Assembly (NCBI GenBank): GCA_963556145.1
Contig: OY744468.1
Location: 558,001 to 622,000, forward strand
Source: Hygrocybe punicea
Lineage: Eukaryota; Basidiomycota; Agaricomycetes; Agaricales; Hygrophoraceae
DNA length: 64,000 bases
Direction: 5' to 3'
Made by a program: the position numbers and the translations under genes. A model generated the notes under the pieces. That model had not been told where the DNA came from, ran no database searches, and was given only the letters and a program-made list of their open reading frames with translations. Positions 32,319-44,299 of this stretch are shown in pieces. The first letter of the stretch is position 1; every line of letters starts with the position of its first letter.

Positions 32319-34953
32319 ATGCCTAAGGTGAACCCAAAATCCAAGGCAGTCATCAAGTCGGACCACATAGTTGCAAAAATGAGTGAACTTCAGGCCCAAT
32401 TGCGTGAACTGCAACGTGAGTGGATCTTAATTAGACTACAAGCCCATTACTCAATCAACGGCATACAGGCCAAGAAAAGGCCAAGAAAAGGCCAAATACC
32501 TACGGTGCAGTCAACTTTCAAATTGATCACCAAGCCAAAAGGGTTAGCTGGCCAGTTGCCGCCCAAGGGTTACAACCTGCAAGATGCAATGGGACTCACT
32601 CAGAACAAGACAAAATACAACAAGATTGTGGTAAGTGGACAGAAGTGAGATGCTAGTGACCATGAACTCACAAGATCCAGAGTATCTGTTGTGCTCTTGT
32701 CATGAAACATCTCGATCCATTGAAGACAATTAAAGAACAGGACAAACTGATTGTAGCAAAAGCGATTATGATGGTATGTCTTCTGAGCATGTTTTTAGGT
32801 GCATATGTGCTACTTACCTCCAACACAGGCACAAGAACAATACCATTTCTTAGCGAAGTTTGCAGAAGGATGGCCCATCCATGACTTTTTCAGCAGATTT
32901 CTTCATAACCATGTGGCCCGAAGCAGAAAAAGAGGAAACACAAGTGATGGTGAGAACGAGTTCGATGTGAGTAGTGACTTGATTGTAGTGTATATGTATA
33001 TCATATACTAGTACCTACTTTATCAGGACGACAACTCTGCTATAGATGAAGATGATGGCGTCGACAATGGCACAAACAATAGTGTTGACGAGAGTGATGC
33101 AGGTGGCACAGAGCTTGGGGATGACATGGACTATGGTCGCAACAACCCACGTCCTGGCAGTTCAAGAAAGGTGTGTGATATTTATTGTTTGTATTATCAT
33201 TGCAAGCACCGTCAAATTTGCGAAATGACAGAATAATCAGTTCAAATCTCTCAAAATGAAGATCACCAATCCACGGGCCCCAAAATCTAAACCAACTACC
33301 AAAACTTCAGCAAAAACCAAAAAGCGCCCTCTCATCAACAATGCAGATAATAATTGTGAACAAGACGATGCACAATTTCACAAGAAACGTAGGGTTGATG
33401 AAGCAGAGGTCGTCAAGGATGAACTTGTTGATGGTGATGAGGTCGCCATGGTTGAAGATGAAGAAATTGTCGAGGATGGAGAGGTTGTGGTTGAGGACGA
33501 CAAAGATGAACTGCCACAAGAGAAAACGGTGAGTAATATTTATAAATTCACATTCTGATCATTCTCAATGACAGGCTATGGTGAAGTCATCCAGAGCTGC
33601 AACTAAAGGAGCAGCTTGGAAGGCTACTGTTACTAAGGCAACAGAAAAAACTACCACTGCCAAAGCAGGAGCTACGATAGCCAAATCCAAAATGACCAAG
33701 ACTGCTAAATTGAAGGCGACTGTGATAGACAAAGCGAAAAAAAGATGATTGTAGTGCCAGCCTGTAAGACACCAAAAGCAGTGGCCCAATCAAAAGCTGC
33801 ATCCAAGTCCACTACTGCGGTCAAGACAAATGCAAAATCCAAGATGTCGGCTTTGCAGCAGGTAGACAAACAACACAAAATGACTCTCCAACTAGAACAG
33901 GTTCAGTCCAAGGTACATCTCACAATAATGCTGAATATTGTACTAAGAACCTTTGGACAGGACACTACTGATGAAGAGGTATGTTGCTGCACATATTCTA
34001 GATTTACTGCTAATTTGCCATCGCAGGATGACGAGCTGGAGAAACAACTTGCACAAGTGCATGTTCTATGTGCCCCTTGGAACATTGCCAAGATCGAGTC
34101 CTCGGTGTTGACAGGAACTTGCGGGTCTTGTTCAAGAGATTCCAGGACACCATCGACACCAACAGTCCAAATTGGGCATTGGCTGCCAGGCAGGAAATCG
34201 ACATTTGCTTGTATATCAAAATGAAAAGAAACCAAATTGAGTGCCGAGAGAAGGCGGAGAGCAATGACTGGCCAACAGATATTGACTTCATAGGTTTACC
34301 GGAACGTGTCATGCTGATGAAGGAGACACTTCGCCGCCTTCTCTTTGTCGAGGGTATCGGGTTGGAGCACATTATTCTCCAAGAATTCACGAAGCATCTA
34401 CAGGCAAAAAAAACGACCCCTGATTGTGAAAAGGCTCTCAAGTGGTTTGCATCCCTGATGACAGCACCGGAGATCATTATTACGAGTGCTTTGCCTGGAT
34501 AGTAAGTAAAAATTCTGTTTAATTCATGTACTTATCACTTGTATACCCACAGCTACGGATCAAAGGGTGGAGCGATCATTCAAAGTACAATATACCGCCT
34601 ATTCAATCTGACCACCACTGTGAGCAACGTGATACTGCCCTTGAGGTTTACGGCATTTGCAGCCTACATCCTTGTCCCATTTGTCAGTCACTTGCTAATT
34701 GCCGAAGATCTCAGCTGTTCCCCTAAAGAAGCCTATCCGATAATGCGTGCTAGCATATAGGACAAGGTATACACCCTTTAGATGACAATGACGAAGAATT
34801 AGAAAATATCCTGGAATGAAATACACTTATGGGTCACAGGGAAACAGCTCAGGTACACACTTTTAGCTACTATGTCTCACCTCCTTCATCTACATGCAGG
34901 CTAAGAGTATGGCTGGAGCGTCTCGTCCGCTGCAAAGGATGCTCAAGATGTGA
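32319..34953 (+). pseudogene. Gene Y: multi-intron hypothetical gene, frameshifted
   Basis: Start ATG 32319 (MPKVNPKSKA). Introns with good borders: 32631-32674, 32774-32828, 32967-33026, 33171-33240, 33529-33574, 33979-34026, 34502-34552 and probably one before the last exon; the frame ends at TGA 34951. The product would have a coiled-coil start (MSELQAQLRELQREW), a conserved-looking block (HLDPLKTIKEQDK, YHFLAKFAEGWPIHDFF), an acidic and Lys-rich low-complexity middle, and a C-terminal domain (GSKGGAIIQSTIYRLF, LLIAEDL). Breaks: one base missing in an A-run at about 33738-33744, a frame change near 34095, another near 34759, and TGA 34817 where CGA fits. I know similar hypothetical proteins from mushroom genomes but no function. 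It may be transposon cargo. Confidence 0.65.
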
Positions 34954-35040
34954 AATATCTTCCATGATAACTCTACTCTCGGTTTTTGTAACAGAACAGA
35001 AAGCCCGTGCAGCCGATGTCTTGATCAGCACGCTACTGGT

Positions 35041-35304
35041 GTCCCTGGATTTGCCAACTGTGACGCGGTGGACCTTCTCAATTTCTCTCACCTGGACCTT
35101 CTCAATTTCGTTTGCCAGCTCTCGCGCTCCTCTGCTTTTGTAAATGTACAATACCTCAGCAATGCACAGCCAGTCCCTGGATTTGCCAACTGTGATGCGG
35201 TCGACCTTCTCAATTTCTCTCACCTGGACCTTCTCAATTTCTTTTGCCAGCTCTCGAACTCCTCCACTTTTGTAAATGTACAATACCTCGGCAATGCACA
35301 GCCA
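35041..35304 (-). repeat. 132-bp in-frame tandem duplication
   Basis: Two 132-bp units, 35041-35172 and 35173-35304. On the minus strand they lie in a 210-codon frame (34870-35502) and give two copies of a 44-residue unit containing LCIAEVLYIYKS and EIEKVQVREIEKV. The length, a multiple of three, keeps the frame. I do not recognise the protein and cannot say if it is a gene. Confidence 0.6.
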
Positions 35305-35499
35305 GCCTCGGAGGTCTGGTGTTATTGGTCTAGCCTGCTTATTGTCTTGCACTGTATCTTCGCTCATACCTTCCTGCCCAGGGACTCTTGAGCCATGGTC
35401 TCTCTTGAAATCTGTATGTAATACTGTCAAATAACCAGTGCCATACGTGTATAAAATGAAGTGACTGTATGCATTGTAAATCATTGAGTGAGCTGGCGA

Positions 35500-35760
35500 C
35501 AATTCAATGACTGAGGTGATTTATTATCAGTAATACCTCCATCTATATTATAGTGCTAAAATCGCTGTAATAAACTGATAAAACTAACTACTTTTCAGTC
35601 AGAAAAAATGAGACCTTCAGTGATAAAAAAAATCACTGAAATTTTCAGTGATTTCGCTATTAGACAATGACACTTGATACTTTTGAGTGATTTCAGGCAT
35701 TGTTTTTCATTGAAACTACTCCCTATGGTGATGTTGAACGAGTGACAATAATAATTAATT
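35500..35760. repeat. CAGTGA/TCACTG inverted-motif cluster
   Basis: Contains AATCACTGAAATTTTCAGTGATT (35632-35654 region), a near-perfect palindrome, and several further CAGTGAT motifs. A similar motif cluster lies at 24975-25150. Confidence 0.5.
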
Positions 35761-35781
35761 AATAAATGACTCACCGTGGGA

Positions 35782-38338
35782 ATGTTTGGCACTGACCCTG
35801 GAACCAAACAACCATCCGCCAAAGTGGGTTCCTTGGCTCTTTCCGTCCAACAATCAAAAATGGCTGGCCTCAAAACTTTCCTGCTTTCTCCCATCTTCGA
35901 CGACGCCTCTTTCTGCGGCGACAACATCCTGTCTGCGAAACCTGTCAGAAATGTCCCAAACAACACCCAAACAACACCCACTTCTTTGAACTTTTCTTCC
36001 AACATTGCTCCTTCTTCCCCAACTGCCCGCCCAGTCAAGCCATCCATCACTCTCCTCTTCTCCCTCATCTCAAGGCACAACCTCCTCCTATTCACCCTCC
36101 CCGCCGTCATCGCCTCTCTCGTCTCAGGCGCAATCGCCCCCTACATGACCGTCGTCGTCGGACGCTCTTTCAACGCGTTATCCCACTTCCCACTCCTTGA
36201 TCCTTCTAAGGACGACAAGACCCACCTTCTACACGGCATTGGAATCGCAGCACTCAAGCTTCTCTGCCTCGCTGCCAGCGCACTCACTCTCAGCAGCATC
36301 ACGTCCTGCTTGTGGATATGGATGGGCGAGAACAACGTGATCGCCCTCCGCACTCTCGGATACGACGTGGTCACACGCAAGGACATGGCGTGGTTCGATG
36401 CCAAGATGGGTTCACCAACCGACGCTGCCACCGCCGCACTTACCACGAACACTCCAGAGGAAAGCAGTGACCGCGACCACGACCACATGCCACTCGGCGC
36501 TGGTGGCCTCATGGCTACTTTCTCCAGGTAAATTCCAACCCATCTCTTCCCCCCGAAACAATGATCCTCACTCACCCCCCTAATTCACAGAGAAACCGAG
36601 GAAGTTCGCTTAGCATCCTCCCTCGCATCCAGGCTTCTCCTTCAATACCTCACAACCTGCATTGCATGCCTCATCCTCGCCTTCACCCGTTCCTGGTCCC
36701 TCACTCTCGTCATCCTCTCTGCAGTGCCCTTATCCTCATCCAAGTGATCTCCCAAACATTCGCCAGGCCCCTCCTCGCGAAAGAACGCCAAGACCTCGCA
36801 ACGGCCGCATCCCTCCTCGACTGCGCAGTCACAGCCATTGCCACAGTCAAAGCCTTCAATGCAGCCACACACGAGCACTCTGCCCTCACATCCATACTCG
36901 CCCGCCTCCGCGCCACCGTGCAATGCCTCAGCGCCATCTGGGGTGTCACTTCCGGCCTCGCGCAGTTTGTCATGATGGGGATGTTTGTGCAGGGGTTCTG
37001 GTTCGGTGCGAAACTCGTCCATGGGGGTACCATCGGCACTGGAGACGTCGCAACAGTATTCTGGGCGTGTCTCATTGCTACGAGCAGTTTGCAGATGTGC
37101 ATACCCCAGGTTATTGTGCTGGGAAAGGGAAAGTTCGCCATGGCATCGTTGTTGACACTCGTGGAAGGTTGTTCTTCTTCCTCTTCCATGACTGCCGGCA
37201 AGTCACGCAAGCCCATCCACAACATCCGCAGAATCGTGCCACTCAAATGTGATGGCGAGCTCACCATGCACAACGTCACTTTCGCATATCCGTCCAGACC
37301 AACGATCCCCATCCTCAAAGACGTCTCGCTCTTCTTACCAGCGCATGAGATGATGTTCATCGATGGCGGTTCAGGATCCGGCAAGTCCACCATAGCGCAA
37401 CTCTTCCTGCGCATGTACGATGGTGCTGGTAGTGGTGGAGGTACGATGCAGCTGGACGACCAAGATATGGCGTATTTGCACGATGCATGGATGCGCGAGC
37501 ATGTTGCGTGTGTGTCGCAAGAGTGTGGTGGCGTGCTTTTTGATATGAGTGTGCATGATAATGTGGCGATGGGTTTGGCGGGGTCGTCATCATCATTGTT
37601 GTCTGGGAGTGGGAGGCAGCCCAAGGATGTGACACGTGAAGAGGTCGTGGAGGCATGTAGGGTGGCGCTCATGCATGAATTTGTTAGGGACCTTCCAGAG
37701 GGTTACCTGACTTGGCTGGGTAATGGCGGGGCTAGTCTGTCTGGTGGGCAGATGCAGCGCTTGGCCATTGCTCGCGCAAAGTTGCGCAATCCTACTGTTC
37801 TTATTCTAGGTGAGAGCCAGTTTTTTTACATACATGTAATTGTCTGTGGCTTTATGCTCTTTGGTTTTTTTCTTTTTCTTTTTCGTTTTTAGATGAAGCA
37901 ACATCTGCGCTGGACGCAACGTCACATGTGCTTGTGTAGCCATCAAACACTGGTGAGCGAACAAGACCACTATTGTCATCACGCATGACCTATCCCAGGT
38001 CACCTCCCACGACTTTGTGTATGTCCTCAAGAATGGGAGCGTCGTGGAACAGGGATACTGATATGATTTGGAGAATTCGGATGGAGGAGGGAGTTCAGGG
38101 ATATGATGTTGGCTCAGGCGAATACTGGTGGGCACCTCCCAGAGAAATTCGAGGTCAGGCAGCGGGATAGTGTTGTTACTGCTGCTGCTGCTGCTGCCAC
38201 CACCACCGCTCATCGACAGACGATGACGAGAGCCAATTCTCGTCCTGTTACCTGGGGCAAATGGATCTTCGAACCTCTCACGGATTTCTCAAGTAATAAT
38301 GCTTCTGCCGATCGTCTTAGCCGATTGGTGCCGCCACT

Positions 38339-38369
<31 letters not shown>

Positions 38370-40759
38370 GATCTCATACAGCAACAATTGGATATTCATG
38401 TTGTTGCTCCACAACACCCTGCCCCCGCACACACCCCTGTCGCCACTCGCCGTCATGTCAGCTCATCATTCCGGCCCTTCTTGTCTACCGTCTCATTCTA
38501 CAACCCTTCTATGATACTTCCGGTGGACTATTGGATGTTGGGTGATCCTGAATTTGATGCCGAGAAGTCTGCTTTGCAGAGGACTGCGAGCGAGGCATCG
38601 TGGTGATGCCTTGACACGTTGAAATCAAGGACGCGATGGGATGATACCAGTTTGGTACCCGCGACCACAGTCAAAGTCGAGCACCCACAAACGGACATGG
38701 GTCACGGTGGTTCAAATCCTGAAATGCGGCAGTCCTTCTGGAGCCTCGTGCGAGATGTCTACCCCACCGTTCCCTGCAAGCCACTCATCCTGCTCGGCCT
38801 CGTTGCGTTTTTGCTCAATGGTGCCATGACTCCTGTGTTCTCGTTCCTGTTGTCTTGTCTTATTTTTGCGGTCTCAAATAGGGCGACTGATATGTCCACT
38901 ATCAATACGTTTGGTGGGATCATCTTGGGTGTCGCAGCGCTGGACGGACCTTTCTTGGGCATCAAGTACTTCATTTTGGAGAATGTGGCTAATTCTTGGG
39001 TGACGCATATCCGGAAGGTGTGCTTCAAGCTTGTGCTTGCGCAGGACAAGCGGTTGTTCGACAAGAGCGAAAACAGCACCGTGCGTCTTGTGCAAGTGCT
39101 ATTCAAGGACGGCGACGATGCGGGGAATCTGATCGTCATCATGTTGGGCCAGTGCTGCGTTGTGGCAGCGATGGTTGGGGTTAGGTTTGTGTGGGCACTG
39201 CAGCAGGTGCTGCGAGCCCCTAAGACCCCGAGGACCCTTAGATAGTCTGTCCCTTTCCTGTTAGTAGCTTAGTCATCCATTCAGGGTTTCCCTTGCTTTC
39301 CCCTCCCCGCTGCGACTCCCTCTGAGTCTTCCCCTGAGAGGTCTGGATATTCCCTCTCCAGCGCTGGTGCAGGGGTGGCAGTTGACGTTGGTTGGGTTTG
39401 CGTTTGCACCTGTGTTTGCTGCTGCGATGGTGTTTCAGACGAAATTGGTGGCGGAGTTCGAGCTGAGGAGTAAACGTGCTACGGAGGAGGTTGCGAAGAG
39501 TTATTATGAGGTGAGATTTTTTTTGGCTTCTGTTTTGTATTTTTTGTTGACGGATGGTTTAATTCTCAAGGCTCTTTCCAATATTCGTGCTATTTGTTCC
39601 ATGGCTTTTGAAAGCGTTTTCCGGAACCAGTTTACCCTGGCTGCTGACCGAGCACTTTTGATGGGTGTGCGGGGCGGCTTGGTCGAGGGATCGACATATG
39701 GCGTTGCGAGTTCTTTGATCTACGTGGCGGAGGCCCTGTTGTTTTATGTTGGCGCGGTACTCGTTGCGCGAGGCACTTATACGTATCTGCAGATGCAGGA
39801 AGTGTTGAGCTTGGTTGTATTCACTGTCACTATCGGTTCTCAGATGCTAGCTTGCAGTATGTCCCTTTTTTTTTCTTTCTGCTGTGCCCTTTTCTGAACT
39901 ATTTTTTGTTTTTTCTCCGTTGTCAGCTCAAAAGATCACGAAGTCTGTTCAAGCCACACGAGATTTCAATGGTTTATTGAAACTGTCTATGGATACCAAC
40001 GAATCCAAGGGGACCCTTCGACCGCCCCCTACTGGCGCTGTCACTTTCAGCAAAGTCTCCTTCTCGTATCCCGAGCGACCCGACGTCCCCGTCTTGAAGA
40101 ATCTCTCTATGCATGTAGCCGACGGCGAAAGTGTCGCTATCGTAGGTTCGTCCGGATCTGGAAAATCTACTATAGCCGCTCTGTTGCAACGGCTGTATGA
40201 GCCTGACTCTGGTGGCATTTTCATTGGACACTCGGATCTTCGTTCCACCCAAGTGCATCAACTGCAAGAACACGTGGCCGTCATCAGCCAGCACCCGAAT
40301 CTCTTTGACGCGACCATCTCAGAAAACATTGCATACGGGAGCGAGTCTCTGTTGGATAAAGATATCCGCCGGGCTGCCAAGGCTGCAAATCTCGACAAGT
40401 TCATCCCGAGTCTTCTGGAAGGGTACAATACGATGGTCGGCAAGAACGCAACGCTTATATCTGGTGGCCAAGCTCAGCAATTGCAGATCGCGCGGCCCTC
40501 AATGATACTGATTTTGGATGAATGCACGTCTGCGCTGGATCCAACGAACCAGGCTGTGGTGTTGGATACGATTCAGCGAGCCAAGATTGGATGTACGACA
40601 ATCATGGTGACGCATAAGTTGCCTGTTATGCGGATGTGTGATAGGATTTTGGTTGTTGATGATGGGCGGGTGGTGGAGGATGGGACGTACGATGAGCTCA
40701 TGCGACGGAAGGGCGTTTTTAGGAGTCTTTCCAATGCTGGAGAATGGCTTGGCAAGTGA
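35782..40759 (+). pseudogene. STE6-like full-size ABC (type B) exporter, pseudogene
   Basis: Layout TMD1-NBD1-TMD2-NBD2, as in fungal a-factor-type pheromone exporters. NBD1 has Walker A GGSGSGKST (about 37365-37391), ASLSGGQMQRLAIARA and Walker B LILDEATSALD split by intron 37810-37892. NBD2 has Walker A GSSGSGKST (about 40146-40172), ISGGQAQQLQIAR, LDECTSALD and an H-loop VTHK. Other introns are 36528-36590, 39511-39570 and 39857-39926. Start ATG 35782; end TGA 40757. Damage: 1-bp deletion near 36730, deletion before 37940, TGA 37954, TGA 38059, a frame change near 38090, TGA 38604, a 162-bp solo LTR at 39199-39360, and residues apparently missing after LQIAR. All three TGA sites fit lost CGA codons. 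The linker has Ala and Gln homopolymers (about 38170-38202, 38340-38370). STE6 is my best match; another B-type exporter is possible. Confidence 0.88.
39199..39360 (+). mobile_element. Solo TRIM LTR inside the STE6-like gene
   Basis: 162 bp, TGCAGCAGG...CCTCTCCA, with an edge hairpin GAGAGG...CCTCTC like the TRIM 1 LTR and a shared GTTAGTAGC. The flanking 4-mers are GCAC (39195-39198) and GCGC (39361-39364). Removing the element and one 4-mer joins GTG TGG GCA C to TG GTG CAG in frame, giving VWALVQGWQL, a sensible transmembrane-domain sequence. It is more diverged from the others than the copy in the Helitron. Confidence 0.65.
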
Positions 40760-40883
40760 ATATATTTGAATCGTGATAGATGGGGGGGGCATATTATTTG
40801 TTCATTTCGTTCATTCTTTCATATACTATTCCCCCCTACCCCCCCCACCCAACCCCCCCAATCACGACATAAAGACTTAGCGC

Positions 40884-41569
40884 TCACCCGTCAACATCAC
40901 CATCAACGATTTTCCGCTTTTGGGTGGACAGGTGATCATCATCAAGGTAGGTAAGAGCGTGCTGGGCGTTGACTTCTTTTTTAAACTCCGTCTTCTTGGC
41001 TTTTTTTTCGACCTGCTTCCTCTCCCTCTCAGCGTCAGCATCATTTGGCTCACCCACCACTCCCTGCTTTGTTACTGTCCGAGCCTCCACTGTCTTTGAG
41101 GCCACCACTGGGAAGGTAACCATTTCCTCCGAATCTTTGTCAGCATCTGAAATGAATAATGTGATGTGGCACTTGGATAGGGCTTTTGAAAGTCAGTGCG
41201 ACATACCATCCATTGCTGCTGCCAAGTCCAATGCTGCTGCCTTTATCTCGGCCACTCTCTTCAATGCTGCATTCTGGGCAACAAGCCTGGAAGCCTTTAT
41301 TTTCATGCTGACAGGTGAGTGGTCTGCAGTGCTGTCAATTAACCTGTCCTGATCATTCATCTCATTTTCCTTCCTAAACATGCCCAGGATAGCCGCTGAC
41401 CTAGCGTCAGAGAGTCTCTGCTTTTCTTGTTCTTTCAGTGCAGTGGTGGCTGCAACTTCGGCAGAGGTCCTTTGGGGTTTAGGTTTGTCAGGCACTCCAG
41501 GCATTGAATCATGTTCTGGTCTCAGGTTGAGGGTTATTTGAGGAACCACAGTTTTTTTTTAGGGGGCAT
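40884..41569 (-). pseudogene. MPPKKK-type coiled-coil hypothetical protein
   Basis: Minus strand: ATG at 41567-41569 (MPPKKK), exon to 41207, intron 41147-41206 (GTATGT...TTCAG), exon to TGA at 40884. The frame after the start needs one more A in the nine-A run to enter VVPQITLNLRPEHD, so a homopolymer slip has broken it. The rest is Ala/Glu/Lys-rich helix (ALKEQEKQRLSDARSAA, LVAQNAALKRVAEIKAAA) with a Lys-rich second exon. Downstream is the 3' end of the STE6-like gene, convergent. Probably a transposon-associated Agaricomycete family; function unknown. Confidence 0.55.
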
Positions 41570-41739
41570 TGAGGAAGTGGGCGGGAAATTGGTAGAATTT
41601 TGTGCAGCGTACGTCTCCGTGATGAAGTCTTACATGAATTTTCTGACAGTGGCTTTCAGACCCGGATATTCTGAAGTCCGACAACTTTGTGCCATCTGCA
41701 TCTGCCAGTGACTCGTTTCAGACTCCAAGTCCAAGTCCG

Positions 41740-42116
41740 TGCACCTGGCTTTTTTCAACACACAACTTCATTCTTACCTTCTAGGTTTGCTGCACTCAGA
41801 CACAATCCCTCTGGCTGCACCACTCATGGCACTGCCAACTTATTCATGCTCGGCTCTATTTGTTGCCTTCCCAGACCTGGCTCTTCTAATGTCCACCATC
41901 TTCAAGTTTGCGTCAGACTCATTTCAGACTTCAAGTCTGAGTCTCCAAATTCACCACCCATCGCCTGGCTTTTTTCAAGACACAATTTCATTCTTATCCA
42001 CTAGGTTTTCTATGCTTGGACACGATCTGTCTGGCTGCATTGCTCACGCTTGGCTCTTTGTTGCCTTCCATTTGGAGCTCCATCCTTTGCCCAGCTTTTT
42101 TCAAGACACCACCTTA
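41740..42116 (+). repeat. 219-bp degenerate tandem repeat
   Basis: GCCTGGCTTTTTTCAA occurs at about 41743 and 41962 with colinear sequence after each (ACAATTTCATTCTTA..., CTGGCTGCA...), and a third truncated copy starts near 42085. Leu/Ser-rich frames through it are not taken as genes. Confidence 0.6.
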
Positions 42117-42254
42117 TAGTTGCAATATTACAACACCTTCAAGTTGTTCTAATCCTTGTGGGTTGACCCCCCCTTTTCCACATTCCCTCCAACTGATGCT
42201 CTTGTACTTGCCCCCGCAGTGTCTTCTTTTCTTTTCTTTCTCATTAGTCACAAT

Positions 42255-42900
42255 AACCAAGCCAAACCTGGTTCAAACCTTTAACTGAACCCTAGGCCAG
42301 GTTCAGTCAAAGTTCAGCTAAGTGCTGAACTGGACCATGGGTTCAGTTCAGGGTTCCAACTTGAAGGCCTTCAGGATTTCCTGAATGGCTCAGGACCATG
42401 TCAAAACTGTGAACTCATTGTATGTAGATACTTAAATATACTTAATTTTTGTATAGGGAATTGCAGGAACTTAGGTCATGTGATCTTGAACATAGATGTG
42501 GAACATTGGCTCAACAACAACAACAGCAACACTCACAAGAAAAAGTGGTAAGTAACTAAATAGTTCTCACTTTACTAACTTTTTTTTCAGAGAGAAGCCC
42601 CAATGGCCTACTGTGTCCCCACACATAAGGTAGCCACAGCCAACTCACAGACCCACACCCTCTGTGGTTTCACATTTTAACACAACCGAACTACCTCACA
42701 AAGAGCAGCACCATATCCATTCATATGTGCCTGCAATTCATAAGGAGAATGGAGATGAACCCACCTCAGTTGGTATCAGACCATGTCTGAACCCAGACTG
42801 AATGTGGAGAAATGGTTCAAGGCCATTTGGGTCTGGGTTTGGCTCTGTGCCAAACCAGACCTGAAGTTCAGTTCAGGGTTCCACCCAAAAGGGTTGGAAC
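42255..42900. repeat. GGTTCAGTTCAGGGTTCC motif region
   Basis: Repeated, partly inverted GGTTCAG/CTGAACC motifs at 42262-42362 and again at 42840-42895; related GGTTCGAACC motifs occur at 49899-50015. No gene is supported between them. Confidence 0.5.
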
Positions 42901-43089
42901 TGAATGAGGATGACAATGCCTTCATCAAAGCCTACAATGACTTGGTTTGCATCCTTGCACAGAGATGTGCACCAGACCTGAACCAAGGAATAGATCAGGA
43001 TATTTTCTAGGTGATAGGTACCATCATTTCAGATCTTAACAGTACTATTAGTGTTGCTGAAGTTGTAATGAATTGCTCATCATGTCTAG

Positions 43090-44280
43090 CTTGCAACTTT
43101 CAGCATGAATCCCTCTGGCAAACTCATGTATACCAAAAACCAACAAGTGTTCTCTGGCAATCTCCAGATGATTCAGGAAGATGTTATTACAAGGTTCCCA
43201 AATTCCTGTCACCACCAAAGAAATTGGAGCCACTGATACCTTTGCAACATTACTTATCCACTTGCCCAATGGCTGCTTTGTAACTGTTTTGCATGGAAAA
43301 ATTCATTTGAGGACAGTATTTTATTTACTTGGAGACCTGATTCCAACACCTATGCTGTCCCAGAGAGTCATGTCAAACCAAAAAATATACAAACTTCTGA
43401 GAGCATGAATGTGCTGTAAAAGGAATGGGTAGCTGGAGCATGGACTCAGATGCATTACATTGTTCTTGGAGCACATAATGCTGGATTCATTGTGTTCTGG
43501 GATTGCCAAGGTTCTGTTCAGGAACAGGGTCATTGGTAGCCATCATCACAAAGGACTTGCTGTGCTTTGACATGGATGCTTACAATGCAAAGTTGGAGGA
43601 AAATGTGGAAATCAAAAATGAAGGCATTGAGGAGGCATTTGATCTCATTACATAGCTCACTGAGAAGTTTGTCCCACTAAACTCTCCTTGTACCATGCTG
43701 ACTTATTTACAGTGTGAAAACAGCAAAATGGATAGAGGACTGTTTCATATATACCACAGCCACAAACAGGCTCTGCTATTTCATTGGCAAAGAATCTTAC
43801 ACTATCAGCCCCTTTCACATGTCAGTCTCATCCAATTTCTTTTTTCCATTGCAATTTTAGAAGGAGACCACAGACCAACGTTTCTAATGGGTTACTACAT
43901 TCTGTTGCATAACCACATTTAAGAGACAAGAACATTAACATCTCCAGCTACTCTTTCTCTCTTAGGCTGGGCCATGCACACCACTACTCTGAGTATTGTA
44001 GAGTACCAGACTACTGTCCTGTGCAATGATATGAATGTGGCCACAGAGATACTACCCTACCTTCCCAAAGAGCAGCTCAATAAGGTTGTATGGTTCCTTT
44101 GGGGACAAGGTTCATGCTTTTTTTTCTTCCTATTGCTCAACAAGACAACAACAAGGGTAACACTACAATCAGACCTCAAGGAACTCACCTTCCAAGTAAC
44201 AACAGATCCAGATCATAAATTTGACCTCAGGCTCTCACTCCAGCTTGATGACCTGAACACTGCCACAGATATGGCATGAA
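43090..44280 (+). pseudogene. Coatomer beta-prime (SEC27/COPB2) gene fragment
   Basis: Pieces in all three plus frames follow the order of the COPI beta-prime subunit: MNPSGKLMYTKNQQVFSGNLQ, KEIGATDTFATLLIHLPNG, RPDSNTYAVPESHVKPK, VLGAHNAGFIVFWD, FDMDAYNAKLEENVEI with EGIEEAFDLI, NRLCYFIGKESYTISPF, DKNINISSYSFSL, SIVEYQTTVL with ATEILPYLPKEQ, and VTTDPDHKFDL then LQLDDLNTA. In a live gene this protein is part of the COPI coat for Golgi-to-ER transport. Here it starts mid-protein, stops early and has many frameshifts and stops, so it is a relic. A probable intron (about 43820-43860, ending CAATTTTAG) argues against a simple retrocopy. The identification is by eye, but the match order is hard to get by chance. 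Confidence 0.82.
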
Positions 44281-44299
44281 GTGTCCCTAAGCTTAAGCC

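Noticed and set aside
43090..44280. Processed (retrotransposed) pseudogene of the coatomer subunit
   Set aside because: A stretch with donor-like GTCAGT and acceptor CAATTTTAG interrupts the coding order near 43820-43860, which suggests at least one retained intron.
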